A stretch of DNA of 64,000 bases from Granulicella sibirica (GCF_004115155.1 NZ_RDSM01000001.1:558001-622000); one strand, 5' to 3'. Numbered from the stretch's first letter, positions 48,222 through 57,535 are shown. Notes: generated from the letters alone by a model not told the origin. A program made the numbers and translations.

Positions 48222-49235
48222 CTAAGGGGCGACAACGAGGACGCTGAAGCTATCGGGCACCACACTCGGGCGCGGATGGGGGGCTGCTGCAGTGGCGGCG
48301 GCAGCCGGTCCGAACTCTGCCGTCACCAGATACACACGACCCGTTGAGGCGTCGAATGCCATCGTGCGCGCACCCTTGGCCGTCTTCACCGTTTGAATTG
48401 CGGGAAAGCCCGGCTTCTTCGTGTCGACGACCGTCAGCGTGCCATCGCCGTTCGAGGAGAAGGCGAGACCGTGCTTCGGGTCGAACCCTGCGGCGTCCGG
48501 CGAATCCCCGATGGCAGCAAGCCCAAGCAGCTTGCCCGTCGCGTAGTCGACTACTGCCATCTTGCTGCCATCGCAGACCGAGAAGAGACGCTGCTTGCCA
48601 CGATCGATCGCCATGCCGGACGGCGACTCGCATCCCGTAAGAGGCCAGGCACCAACGACCTTCCGGCCTGCCGCATCGAGTTTCACGATCTCATTCTTAT
48701 CTTCGATGTTGACGAACACAGACCCGTGCTCATCAACCTGCGGAAACTCCGGCTTCCCTGGAAGCGCAATGGTCGCGATGATGGTGTTCGAGCCTGTATC
48801 CATAACGGACACATTCTTGCTGCGGCCATTGAAGGCCCAGACCGTCTTCGTCGTTGGCTCGAAGGCAATGCCGTCAGGATTGGTACCGGCGGGAACGGTC
48901 GCTTTCACCGAGAAATCCGAACGGTCGAAGACAATAATGGCATTGCCTGCTCCGTCGCTCGCATAGCCGGTCTTGCCGTCGGGGTTGAAAGCGACGCCAT
49001 GCGTGCTCTTCAGACCCGTAATCGCGCCAACGCTCTTGCCGGTCTTGCTGTCGATTACCTCGACCCGCGAGTTATGCGTAATATACAAACGCTGCGCTGC
49101 ATCGTCGCTGATGAGATAGTCCCAGCCGCCCTGGCCACCCACTTTCCATGTATCGGTGACGTGGTAGCTCTGCGCGGTGGCTGCGACTGCAAAAGAGAGA
49201 AGGACCGTGGCGGCCGCTCCGGAATATAAGCGCAT
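48222..49235 (-). CDS. secreted YncE/YVTN-type beta-propeller protein
   Basis: A 337-aa protein with a clear signal peptide (MRLYSGAAATVLLSFAVAATAQ) and seven-bladed propeller repeats. The repeated unit resembles xVxVID..TGK.vg.I..g..P.GiAf.pdgk..Y, e.g. RVEVIDSKTGKSVGAI, NVSVMDTGSNTIIATIAL and KMAVVDYATGKLLGLAAI. Periplasmic proteins of this kind often occur beside TonB receptors or two-component systems, but specific ligands are mostly unknown. It is transcribed in the same direction as the histidine kinase upstream (51 bp away) and may form one operon with it. Confidence 0.9.
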   Translation of the reverse strand: MRLYSGAAATVLLSFAVAATAQSYHVTDTWKVGGQGGWDYLISDDAAQRLYITHNSRVEVIDSKTGKSVGAITGLKSTHGVAFNPDGKTGYASDGAGNAIIVFDRSDFSVKATVPAGTNPDGIAFEPTTKTVWAFNGRSKNVSVMDTGSNTIIATIALPGKPEFPQVDEHGSVFVNIEDKNEIVKLDAAGRKVVGAWPLTGCESPSGMAIDRGKQRLFSVCDGSKMAVVDYATGKLLGLAAIGDSPDAAGFDPKHGLAFSSNGDGTLTVVDTKKPGFPAIQTVKTAKGARTMAFDASTGRVYLVTAEFGPAAAATAAAPHPRPSVVPDSFSVLVVAP

Positions 49236-49286
49236 GAGAAACTCCTGAAAAAACTCGGCATGATGCCGGCATCCTGAGTGTGGCCC

Positions 49287-50729
49287 TTAAGCCTTAAGTG
49301 AAGATGAAAGCGCGCCTTCGCTTTCGATGGGCAGCGCGGGTAATCGAACCGTCACGATCGCTCCACCATTCGGGAGATTTGCGATCTCGATCGATCCATC
49401 GGCACGAACGCAGATGGCTTTACAGATCGATAGCCCCAAACCGGTGCCGCCGCTTTTCCGGCTTCGCGAGGGATCACCACGGTAGAAGGCCTCAAAGACA
49501 TGAGGCTTATCCTCCTCCGCGATGCCCTCTCCTTCATCGGTCACCCTCAGTTCTGCCTTATGACCATGCATCGTCAGTTCCATGCGAACCATTGCTCCCT
49601 GCGGGCTATGTTGCACAGCATTGATGAGAATGTTCGAGCAGAGGAGAAGCGCATCGCGGCGATCGATCGGTACCCTAGCATTTGCGCTCCCATCCAGGCG
49701 TACGCCAACGGCCTTCAACTCGGCAAGCGGCGTGCCGAGTTCCACAGCATCTTCCATAACATCGAGAAGGGAGCAGTACGGGCGCGCGGCTTCGCCACTG
49801 AAGTCCTGGGTGGATTGTTCGAGACGGGCAAGCGTCAGCATGCTCTGCACCGTTGTCTCGAGGCGAGTGAAGTCTTCGAGGCTCAAAGCAAGGCCGTGGC
49901 TATACTCTTCCACCGTTCGTCTGCGCATCGAGAGCAGTTGCAGAGATGACTTCACGATGGCGACGTCTGTCTTAAGCTCATGCGCAGCGTCGTTCGTGAA
50001 GCGCCGCTGCTGTTCGAAGGAACGCTGCAGGCGGCCGAGCGCTGCTTCAAGCGCTGTCGCAAGAGGCTGTAGCTCCACTGTCTCTTTAGCACGTGTAGGC
50101 GCATTGAAGTGCCATGCGCTGGACGTGATGCGTCCTGCTTCGAAGGCAAGTTCATGCAGAGGAGCGAGGCCCTTGCGCACAAGCCACGCCATGATGATTG
50201 CCGTCAGACCCAGAAGAAGAGCAGTGGCAATCGTAAAGAAGCGTACCGCTTCCAGAACTTCGTGCCAGACATGGCCCATGGGGCTTCCGTATACGATCGT
50301 GATATTGTGACGAACGCCTCCGCCCTTCTCTCCGGGATCGATGATGCGTATGCCGTGCAGAACGACGAAGCGGTATCGGCGACCGGAAATCTCAGCGTTC
50401 TGAAACACCGTGGACAAGGAGCCCTCGAGGCGAGGGGCATCGCCTTTTGAACCGAGCAGATGCCCATTGTCTTCCTCTACGCGGAAGATCGGATCTCGTC
50501 CAAGACGCACGCCGCGGAGATCCAACAACACGTTGTCCCCTTCATCATCCGCCTCCTGCACCGCTCCCATGATCGACTCCGCTGTGCCCTCGAGCGTTGC
50601 ATCAAAGGCGTGCAACTGCGTGTGGCGCTCGTTGACGACAATCGCTCCGATCAAGGTCACGGCCGACAGCAGTTCGAGGACAAGCACCGTGACGATAAGC
50701 CGCCGTGTAATGGAGATAGTTCGACTCAC
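49287..50729 (-). CDS. sensor histidine kinase
   Basis: A 480-aa kinase. TM1 (about residues 10-32), a periplasmic sensor of about 130 residues, TM2 (about 165-188) and a HAMP-like linker lead to the HisKA H-box RFTNDAAHELKTDVAIVKSSLQLL. Here the usual Pro after HELRT is replaced by Asp. The ATPase domain has NILINAVQHSP (N box), DEGEGI (G1) and GGTGLGLSI (G2). It overlaps the response regulator gene by four bases (regulator first), a standard pair. The neighbouring RND pump and beta-propeller suggest control of envelope or efflux functions; the stimulus is unknown. Confidence 0.94.
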   Translation of the reverse strand: MSRTISITRRLIVTVLVLELLSAVTLIGAIVVNERHTQLHAFDATLEGTAESIMGAVQEADDEGDNVLLDLRGVRLGRDPIFRVEEDNGHLLGSKGDAPRLEGSLSTVFQNAEISGRRYRFVVLHGIRIIDPGEKGGGVRHNITIVYGSPMGHVWHEVLEAVRFFTIATALLLGLTAIIMAWLVRKGLAPLHELAFEAGRITSSAWHFNAPTRAKETVELQPLATALEAALGRLQRSFEQQRRFTNDAAHELKTDVAIVKSSLQLLSMRRRTVEEYSHGLALSLEDFTRLETTVQSMLTLARLEQSTQDFSGEAARPYCSLLDVMEDAVELGTPLAELKAVGVRLDGSANARVPIDRRDALLLCSNILINAVQHSPQGAMVRMELTMHGHKAELRVTDEGEGIAEEDKPHVFEAFYRGDPSRSRKSGGTGLGLSICKAICVRADGSIEIANLPNGGAIVTVRLPALPIESEGALSSSLKA

Positions 50730-51409
50730 CGCGCAAGACTCTCTTCGCGAAGCCGGTACCCTCGGTGACGCAGCGTCTCGATCAAGGGTTCGGTCTCGGG
50801 AATGTTGAGCTTCCGCCGCAGGTTTGAGATATGCGCCTCAATGACGTTTGAGTGGTGCTCCCAGTCGAAGTCGTAGAGGTGCTCGAGTAACTCCTGCTTC
50901 GAGACAATGGCGCGCGGCCGATGGATCAGATACTCGAGGATGCGGTACTCAGTCGGAGAAAGATCGATCGGCTGACTTCTCCGATGTACCGTCTGCTGCA
51001 CCGTGTTCAACTCGACATCCGACACCTTCAACACGGAGGTCGATACGCCTTTAGCGCGACGGATCAGGGCCTTCACGCGCGCCAGAAGCTCACCCAGGTC
51101 AAAGGGCTTACTAAGGTAGTCGTCAGCTCCTGCGTTCAATAGCTCGACAACGGACTCCTTGCCCTCCTGTGCTGTGAGGATCAGCACGGGGGTGTGATGC
51201 TTCGTGCGGCGCAGGTCACGCAGGATACGCTGCCCGCTCTTACCAGGAAGCATCAGGTCGAGCACGATGGCATCGTACATGCCCTGCTCTGCGAGGTAAG
51301 ATCCAGCTTCGCCATCCGCCGCATGATCGACCGCTAATCCGACTTCGCGCAGCGCTGCGACGATGTTCTCCGCGAGTCGATGCTCATCTTCAACGACAAG
51401 TACGCGCAT
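50726..51409 (-). CDS. OmpR/PhoB-family response regulator
   Basis: A 227-aa protein. The receiver domain has the acidic pocket VVEDEHRLAEN, the phospho-acceptor in AIVLDLMLPGKSG (Asp51), the conserved Thr of ILTA and Lys of LSKPFDLGEL. The C-terminal winged helix (about 130-222) includes LSPTEYRILEYLIHRP and VEAHISNLRRKLN with the recognition helix. Partner of the overlapping histidine kinase. Likely DNA-binding activator; possible targets include the divergent RND operon or its own promoter. Confidence 0.95.
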   Translation of the reverse strand: MRVLVVEDEHRLAENIVAALREVGLAVDHAADGEAGSYLAEQGMYDAIVLDLMLPGKSGQRILRDLRRTKHHTPVLILTAQEGKESVVELLNAGADDYLSKPFDLGELLARVKALIRRAKGVSTSVLKVSDVELNTVQQTVHRRSQPIDLSPTEYRILEYLIHRPRAIVSKQELLEHLYDFDWEHHSNVIEAHISNLRRKLNIPETEPLIETLRHRGYRLREESLAR

Positions 51410-51467
51410 GTTGAAGGCCTCGCGTTTATTGTCTCAAGGCTTGCTTAAGCGTGCCTGAAAGATTGGC

Positions 51468-53516
51468 TTACCTGTTCATCGATGCAACTTCGGGCCGTAG
51501 GTTGATGAGTGAGTTGAGGAACCACGCTTCAAGCATGCCGCTGTTTGTTCCGCCGGAGGCAAGTAGAGTTGGCACACCGAAAAAGTGATTGCTCTTTGGC
51601 GTCGGGCTGCCCATCGCGGCGTTCGGTCCGATGATCGTCCATGTCCCGTTCACGGCGGTTGTGCCGATGGTGGAGAAGGCATTGGTGACGAAGCCGACGA
51701 CAGGCATCGAATCAAACGCGTTGCGGGAATCGCTGCCTACCCGGACCGCCATCATGCGTAACGGGTCATGCTCCACTCTCGTAGAGAGAACGCCCGGCCC
51801 CGAGGCTTGCGGGAATCCGCCATAGAAGTAGATTGGCACCGAACCATTGTGCGAGACGACATACTGGCCGGCCTGCCAGTCGATCAGCGTGTTGTCTCCC
51901 TTGATAGCGCAGAGACAGCCACCCTGAAGATACAGGCCGGAGACCTTCGCGGCGAAAAGCTGTGCGCCTGTCTTCGGTGAGATCGTGTCGGGCGGGCTCT
52001 GCATAAGGTCCATGATTCCGCGGAATCCTCCCCCCACGAGAATAGCGACCTTGTCCGGAGAGTGAGCAAGGAGCGTCCGGTACATGGTCGCGGCGCGGCC
52101 GTACTGCGAGATCGCCGTAGGCGTACTTGGGTCGTAGGACTTGGCGTCCGCGGTAGGGCATGGTCCGGCTTCGCCCTCATTCTGGGTGAAGAGGCTAGGT
52201 ACAGCCAACGGCACCTTGGTCATGCCAGCCGCATCCAGCATCTGGCGATACTTCGCCGCTCCCGGTCCCCAGCCATCGGTCGACACCGCGCCACGGAGGG
52301 CGATGTAGCCGAGCCGGTCGAGCGAAATAGCGAGCGCAAGCGCGTAGAGGTTGTCTGTGTCCTGGCATGTGTCGTTATCGAAGATCACGGGTTGCGGATG
52401 AGCTGGAACGCGAGGCAGGAAAGCCTGGTAGAACTTCGTATTCGTATAGAGCCCATAAATCGTGGACGGATCGGGTATTCCGGGAATCAGGGCGAACTCG
52501 TCGAAGAGCAGGGGCGAGGACAACCTGTTTCCATTGTTCCCAGTGCTGATGCCCCCCTTCGTCGCTCCCGCCAGAACGAGCGGACTGGTCAACGCCGTCG
52601 ACATGGAGATGCGGTTGTTCACGACCGAGAACTCTGCTCCCGTTCCTGTGGGAGAAACCAGCGTCAGGGCAGGAACCTCGGTGCACCCGTAGTTACTGGT
52701 GAAGACGAGCGCACCCGTCGGGACACCCGCCGACGAAACCATGTGCCCAGCCACCACGCAGTTGCTTCCCCCGCCAACGCTGGTGAAGTCCGTCGTATCG
52801 GCATATCCCCCTCCCCCATGCACCGTAGCCGAGACCGAGCCGAAGAAGTTGCGATAGTAGCCTGTCACCGCTGTATGTGTATTTGCCGGCGGGATGCCGT
52901 TCACCACCATTCCAAGACTCGTCGGCGCACCCTTGCCATCGTTAGTCAAAACGATATGGTAGTTATACCCGTTGGGAAGATCGTTCGCGTATCCCCCGAT
53001 CGTCTCGCACAACGTGTAGCGGGCGAAGCCGATCGCTCCTTTGCCCTGCATCTCAAAGCAGAGCTGCGAGGTGTTGCTGCTACTCAGGACATAGAGCATG
53101 TAGTAAGCGGTTTGCTGGTCGCCCTTCATGAAAAGGACAGTGCCCGTGCTCCGGGACGAAGCTCGAGGCAGGTCTAACCGATCGAGGTTGAGCGAGACCG
53201 TAAACGGCTGATCCCACTCGAAGTCGCCGATGGAGTTGTTAGGAGACGCAAGGTACGCATCATAGCTGAGCGAAGCCGAGGTGTTCTCGGGGTCGGTCTT
53301 ATCGAACCCTTGCTGTCGCGGGAGGACTATTCCAGTCCCGCTGTTGACAAAGGCAGCGCCCGATACCTGGTCATGAAAGACCGGGATAGCCTCATTGAAG
53401 TTCAAATAGACGGATGGATGCGCCGCCAGCATCTGCGCCACAAAAGTTGGCTGAGACTGCCCCATGACGAGCGGGGCGCAGAGCAGCAGCCACATGGATC
53501 CGAGGAGTCGGAGCAT
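51468..53516 (-). CDS. secreted LamG-like / nucleoside-hydrolase-like two-domain protein
   Basis: About 682 aa. The chosen ATG begins MLRLLGSMWLLLCAPLVMGQS, a clear signal peptide; a start 69 bases upstream would bury it. Residues about 30-370 look like a concanavalin A-like (LamG) fold: YLNFNEAIPVFHDQVSG, PFTVSLNLDRLD and LLFDEFALIPG are typical of LamG_3 text. The C-terminal half opens with PVIFDNDTCQDTDNLYALALAI. This parallels the DTDxGxDxDDaLALAL motif of inosine-uridine nucleoside hydrolases: Asp at positions 0, 2, 6 and 8 is kept and the second Asp of the DD pair is Asn. A later GVLST...GPNAAMG region also fits that fold. An exported, possibly carbohydrate-bound ribohydrolase is inferred. 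Confidence 0.65.
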   Translation of the reverse strand: MLRLLGSMWLLLCAPLVMGQSQPTFVAQMLAAHPSVYLNFNEAIPVFHDQVSGAAFVNSGTGIVLPRQQGFDKTDPENTSASLSYDAYLASPNNSIGDFEWDQPFTVSLNLDRLDLPRASSRSTGTVLFMKGDQQTAYYMLYVLSSSNTSQLCFEMQGKGAIGFARYTLCETIGGYANDLPNGYNYHIVLTNDGKGAPTSLGMVVNGIPPANTHTAVTGYYRNFFGSVSATVHGGGGYADTTDFTSVGGGSNCVVAGHMVSSAGVPTGALVFTSNYGCTEVPALTLVSPTGTGAEFSVVNNRISMSTALTSPLVLAGATKGGISTGNNGNRLSSPLLFDEFALIPGIPDPSTIYGLYTNTKFYQAFLPRVPAHPQPVIFDNDTCQDTDNLYALALAISLDRLGYIALRGAVSTDGWGPGAAKYRQMLDAAGMTKVPLAVPSLFTQNEGEAGPCPTADAKSYDPSTPTAISQYGRAATMYRTLLAHSPDKVAILVGGGFRGIMDLMQSPPDTISPKTGAQLFAAKVSGLYLQGGCLCAIKGDNTLIDWQAGQYVVSHNGSVPIYFYGGFPQASGPGVLSTRVEHDPLRMMAVRVGSDSRNAFDSMPVVGFVTNAFSTIGTTAVNGTWTIIGPNAAMGSPTPKSNHFFGVPTLLASGGTNSGMLEAWFLNSLINLRPEVASMNR

Positions 53517-53587
53517 TGGTCCTGTAGTGTACCAAGACACTATCGCAGGCGCGGCTTGCGTCATTGAATGATATTTACCCTCCAACG

Positions 53588-53632
53588 ATCGCGAGACTTC
53601 TCACGCAGTTCTCATTTTGGGAAGCTCGCGAT
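53588..53632. promoter_or_regulatory. imperfect inverted repeat in the divergent intergenic region
   Basis: atcgcgag at 53588-53595 and ctcgcgat at 53625-53632 are exact reverse complements, and the stem extends inward (cttc/gaag) with one bulged base. It lies between two divergent genes and may be an operator or leader hairpin. No function can be assigned. Confidence 0.3.
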
Positions 53633-53756
53633 GAATCCGTCCTGCAGAATTCCCGTCCCAGAACAGTAAGGATGGAAGTCAACGTGCTTCTCATCTCTCC
53701 AGGCCAGGAAGGGCAATCCTTTCCGTACGATGGCCAAGTATTGAGGGTAATCGGGA

Positions 53757-56069
53757 ATGGCAATGGACAAGACGGTCACGACGGATCTTCTCGAAAGAGC
53801 GCTTGCGCTTCATCAGGCTGGACATCTGGATCACGCAAAGGGCGCTTACCTTCAACTGCTCGCTCAGGATCCCGCCCATGCGGACGCGCTTCATCTTCTG
53901 GGCGTGCTCTTCGGCCAACTGGGCCAGGTCGCTGAAGCGGTTTCCCTGGTCGAACAAGCAATCACGAAAAATCCCCGCTACTCCCCGTACCACAACAATC
54001 TCGGCAATCTCCTCAAGCGCCAGGGCGAGCAGCAGAGGGCCCGCGCGTCCTACCATCGAGCCATACGCCTCGACCGCCGCAACGCCGACGCCTATCTGAA
54101 TCTCGGCAAGCTCCAACACGAGATGGGAGATCTCATCTCCTCGCGCGACAGCCTCAATAGCGCCCTCTCGCTCGCACCCGCATCGATCGAGACACTGATG
54201 TCGCTGGGCCGGCTGGAGGAGGCTTGCGGCAATCTCCGCGCCGCCGCCGCACGTTTCGAAAACGTCATCGAACTCGCACCGGACTGCGCGTCCGCTCACC
54301 TTATGCTGGCCAGGTGCTGGGCCGCTGGAGGGCACTCCGCCAACGCGGAGGTCTGCCTCACGAAGGCCATTGCGCTCGATCCCGGATACGCCGACGCGTA
54401 CTACAACCTTGGCAATCTGGAGCGCTCGCGCAACCGCCTGCAGAGCGCCGTCGCGGCCTACTGGAGGGCCATCGAACTCGCCCCGCTTGTCGCCGCCGAT
54501 GCCTATAACAATCTCGGACTCACCTTCCTCGCCCTGGAGCGCCCCGAAGATGCGATGTCGGCTTACATGAAGGCCATCGCGCTCAAGCCCACCGACGACG
54601 CGGCGTTCATCAATCTCGGCAGGCTCTCCGTCACCAAGGGCAACGACGATGCTGCCGTTCAGCTCTTCCAGAAAGCCATCGCGCTCAACCCGAACAATGT
54701 GGGTGCCTATCAGGATATGGCTGCCATCTATGCACGGCATGGAGAACAGGATGAGGCGGTACGTCTCTGCCGCATCGCAATGGACCTCGCCCCGCCGTCG
54801 CTCTCCCTGCGTATCGCGCTCGGCACCCTTCTCGCCCAGATGGGAAACCCGGAAGGTTCGCAGATGATCGAGAGCCTCTTCGCGATCCAGCCCTTTACCG
54901 CCGAGACACACTTTCACGTGTACATGAATCTTGGCGTTGTGCGGAAAAACGAGGGACGTCTCGAAGAGGCGATCGAGTGTTACCGCGCCGCCGCCATGGT
55001 GCCCAGCAGCTCGAGCGCAGATCTCGAAAATAACCTGGGCATCGCGCTCGCGCTGCACGGCAATGCCGAGGGCATCGCAATGCTGGAAAAACTCGTCCGC
55101 AAGCACCCCCGGTCGGCCGTCTATCACTTCAATCTGGGCGTGGCCCTCTTAACCCATGACCGATATTCCAAGGGTTGGGCAGAATTCGAGTGGTGGCGCA
55201 AGGTCGAGCGTCTCCAGAAAGACTCTCGCCCGGTAGAAGTTCCCCGCTGGCTCGGTGATTCCCTCGATGGCAGGTCGATCCTGCTGTATGCCGAGCAGGG
55301 CTTTGGCGATACGCTTCAGTTCATCCGCTACATTCCTCAGGTCCTGGCGCGCGGCGGACGGGTGGTGCTGATGGTGCAGGATCCGCTCGTGCGCCTGCTC
55401 AAGGATCTCCCGGGCATCGTCGCATGCATTCCTGTTACCGGCCCAATCCCCGCGTGCGACGTGTCTGCGTCGCTGATGTCTCTTCCGCGCCTATGCAAGA
55501 CCACGTTTGAGTCGATCCCGCCGCCTGCCTATCTCGGCGTGCCACCCCGGCGTCCGTCGCCAGCAAACCGGCCGTACCAGGTCGGCTTGGTCTGGGCAGG
55601 AAGCCCAAGACATAGCATGGACCGGATTCGCTCGATCTCGCTCGATCAATTCCGTCCATTAGCCGGGTTAGGCGAAGTCGCCTTCACCTCCCTCCAGATC
55701 GGGCCAGTCGCCTCGCAAATCGATGCTCCCGGACAGTCCATCTCGTTCGTTGCCGATTGTTCACACGTGAAGGACTTCGCCGATACCGCCGAGATCATCG
55801 CCGGACTCGACCTCGTCATCACGATCGACAGCGCCGTGGCACACCTCGCCGGAAGCATGGCGAAACCCGTCTGGATGCTTCACGCCGTTGTTCCGGACTG
55901 GCGCTGGGGCCTTACCTCGAACGAGACCGCCTGGTACCCAACCGCGAAGCTCTTCCGGCAGGCGGAGATTGGTGACTGGCAGCCTGTCATGCAGCAAATC
56001 TGCTCTGAACTCGCTGAAGAGGCACGCCGGCATACCGCGTCAACCTACAAAGAGCTGCTCTCTGCCTGA
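53757..56069 (+). CDS. large TPR protein with C-terminal GT9-like domain (paralogue of 40330-42084)
   Basis: A 770-aa protein with about eleven tetratricopeptide repeats (residues about 5-450). They have canonical units such as AYLNLGKLQHEMGDLISSRDSLNSALSLAP and YYNLGNLERSRNRLQSAVAAYWRAIELAP. The C-terminal GT-B domain has ILLYAEQGFGDTLQFIRYIPQVL, YQVGLVWAGSPRHSMDRIRSISL and ITIDSAVAHLAGSMAKPVWMLHAVVPDWRWG. The same motifs occur in the shorter protein at 40330-42084, so the two are paralogues that differ in repeat number. It is followed by a very strong hairpin and, convergently, by a CgeB-like gene, another putative glycosyltransferase. Glycosylation of a protein or surface polymer is plausible. 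Confidence 0.88.
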   Translation: MAMDKTVTTDLLERALALHQAGHLDHAKGAYLQLLAQDPAHADALHLLGVLFGQLGQVAEAVSLVEQAITKNPRYSPYHNNLGNLLKRQGEQQRARASYHRAIRLDRRNADAYLNLGKLQHEMGDLISSRDSLNSALSLAPASIETLMSLGRLEEACGNLRAAAARFENVIELAPDCASAHLMLARCWAAGGHSANAEVCLTKAIALDPGYADAYYNLGNLERSRNRLQSAVAAYWRAIELAPLVAADAYNNLGLTFLALERPEDAMSAYMKAIALKPTDDAAFINLGRLSVTKGNDDAAVQLFQKAIALNPNNVGAYQDMAAIYARHGEQDEAVRLCRIAMDLAPPSLSLRIALGTLLAQMGNPEGSQMIESLFAIQPFTAETHFHVYMNLGVVRKNEGRLEEAIECYRAAAMVPSSSSADLENNLGIALALHGNAEGIAMLEKLVRKHPRSAVYHFNLGVALLTHDRYSKGWAEFEWWRKVERLQKDSRPVEVPRWLGDSLDGRSILLYAEQGFGDTLQFIRYIPQVLARGGRVVLMVQDPLVRLLKDLPGIVACIPVTGPIPACDVSASLMSLPRLCKTTFESIPPPAYLGVPPRRPSPANRPYQVGLVWAGSPRHSMDRIRSISLDQFRPLAGLGEVAFTSLQIGPVASQIDAPGQSISFVADCSHVKDFADTAEIIAGLDLVITIDSAVAHLAGSMAKPVWMLHAVVPDWRWGLTSNETAWYPTAKLFRQAEIGDWQPVMQQICSELAEEARRHTASTYKELLSA

Positions 56070-56123
56070 GCTCTTTATCCAGCCTCCCCACGCTCCAGAA
56101 GGCGGCGAGGCTGGATAAAGAGC
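56070..56123. terminator. very long perfect hairpin between convergent genes
   Basis: A 17-bp perfect inverted repeat (gctctttatccagcctc at 56070-56086; reverse complement at 56107-56123) with a 20-base loop, directly adjoining the upstream stop codon. The loop and right flank contain two copies of cagaaggcggc. It suits a bidirectional terminator, although no T-run is present. Confidence 0.7.
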
Positions 56124-56146
56124 CGCTTCCTTGCTACAGAAGGCGG

Positions 56147-57406
56147 CTACAGCAGGCGGGGAGGCCAGACGAAGAAGTCCTGCATCGCGCCGGGACGATG
56201 GGATAGCTGGTCGAGCTTCGCCATCGCCGCATAGTCGAGCATCTTCTCAAAGGAACGCTCTGGCGGATTCAGCCGCTTGAACGCTTCCGATACCTCAATA
56301 CCCATTTCCACGGCGGCGGCTTTATTCGAAAGCAGGTCGTTGACTCGAGTCTGCAGGCACTCTTTCTCGAAGCAGAAGTTGAGCCGCTCGCGGTGAGGCA
56401 GATCCTGGAAGAACGTCTGACCGTGGTTGGTAAGGCATAGCGTCTTCGCACCAAAGGCCCGCATCACGCGGTCATGTGGCATCGATCCAGTATTCGCCGA
56501 CATATCGATCGTGCCGAGCGAGTTGCGGATCAGGCCGATCGATTCGACATAGTCACAGTCGTCGATGTACTTGGCCTTCCCTTTGCTGAAATCGACATGA
56601 TCCCAGTTGTTGCCGCGAATCTCGACCGGAAAGTCCATCAGGGCCTCGGCCATGCGTGTGCATTTCACCGCCCTGAGATAGTCGTCAAGTTGCGCAATGA
56701 AGAACAGACGCAGCCTGCGCAGGTTCTCGATGTCGAGACCATAACTTTCGAAGTACCGCATCACAACATCGTCGATCTGGTTGCTCGCCGGATCATCGAG
56801 ATTGGCCTCAAGCTGATCGGCAATCTCCAGCAGGGCGCGCAACGGACGAGGCTCCATCACAGCCTCCCACATTCCGCGGATCAGGTTGGGATTCTTCCCG
56901 TTCTTCAGGAAAATCAGCGTGCCATTCTTCTTAGCCTCGATATCGATCTCGTCACGCGGTATCTCGTCGAGCACGATCGGAGGAAGCACGGCAATCGGGC
57001 CGTTGATGTTCGGGAGACGCCGTCTCAGTTCACACTGCTCGGCGAAGGCATAGAGCGAGATGAAATTACTGCTGCGAACGACGTGACGATCGAAAAAGTA
57101 AGCGGGCGAATCTCCATGCAGCGTGATGAAGGGAACACCGAGTTCCTGCCACAGGCTGACCTCCCTGCCCTCCTTCTGGATCGCGAGGTCCATCCCCATA
57201 CCCACGCAGGAGAGCACGAACCGCACGCTTTGAAAGTTGATGCCTCTCAGCTGATCGAGCAGGTCGTTCATGTCGAGCAGGCTGACTTCGACAAGTTCGA
57301 CACCAAGATCCTGGAGAACCGGCGCGAATGCTCTGCCAATGCCTTCCAGGGTGCCGCCGCGTGTCGTTCCGGAAAGAAAGATTACTTTGTCCAATGCATC
57401 CCTCAT
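56147..57406 (-). CDS. CgeB-like GT-B glycosyltransferase family protein (tentative)
   Basis: A 419-aa protein with no signal peptide. Its N-terminal VIFLSGTTRGGTLEGIGRAFAPVLQDLG and middle GVPFITLHGDSPAYFFDRHVV suggest a Rossmann-like GT-B half. The C-terminal portion, SANTGSMPHDRVMRAFGAKTLCLTNHG with FFQDL, is reminiscent of the 'P.R.fE..acG' donor-binding region of CgeB/spore-maturation-type glycosyltransferases. Its neighbour across the hairpin is a TPR/GT9-like protein, which supports a role in sugar transfer, perhaps to a surface protein. The assignment is by general pattern only. Confidence 0.5.
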   Translation of the reverse strand: MRDALDKVIFLSGTTRGGTLEGIGRAFAPVLQDLGVELVEVSLLDMNDLLDQLRGINFQSVRFVLSCVGMGMDLAIQKEGREVSLWQELGVPFITLHGDSPAYFFDRHVVRSSNFISLYAFAEQCELRRRLPNINGPIAVLPPIVLDEIPRDEIDIEAKKNGTLIFLKNGKNPNLIRGMWEAVMEPRPLRALLEIADQLEANLDDPASNQIDDVVMRYFESYGLDIENLRRLRLFFIAQLDDYLRAVKCTRMAEALMDFPVEIRGNNWDHVDFSKGKAKYIDDCDYVESIGLIRNSLGTIDMSANTGSMPHDRVMRAFGAKTLCLTNHGQTFFQDLPHRERLNFCFEKECLQTRVNDLLSNKAAAVEMGIEVSEAFKRLNPPERSFEKMLDYAAMAKLDQLSHRPGAMQDFFVWPPRLL

Positions 57407-57535
57407 GTGACCTTGATCTTCTAGGGAAGGAATGCAATTTGATCGCCAACCGGGGGAGACCAGGGATTCGAATTCTCATAAGCCTAGCTAGAACTTCATT
57501 TAGAAAAGCCAGTCGAGAGGAATCACGCTAACGAA

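Noticed and set aside
53691..55127. Long minus-strand frame opposite the TPR/GT9-like gene
   Set aside because: The TPR repeats on the plus strand are unmistakable; the antisense translation has no consistent domain.
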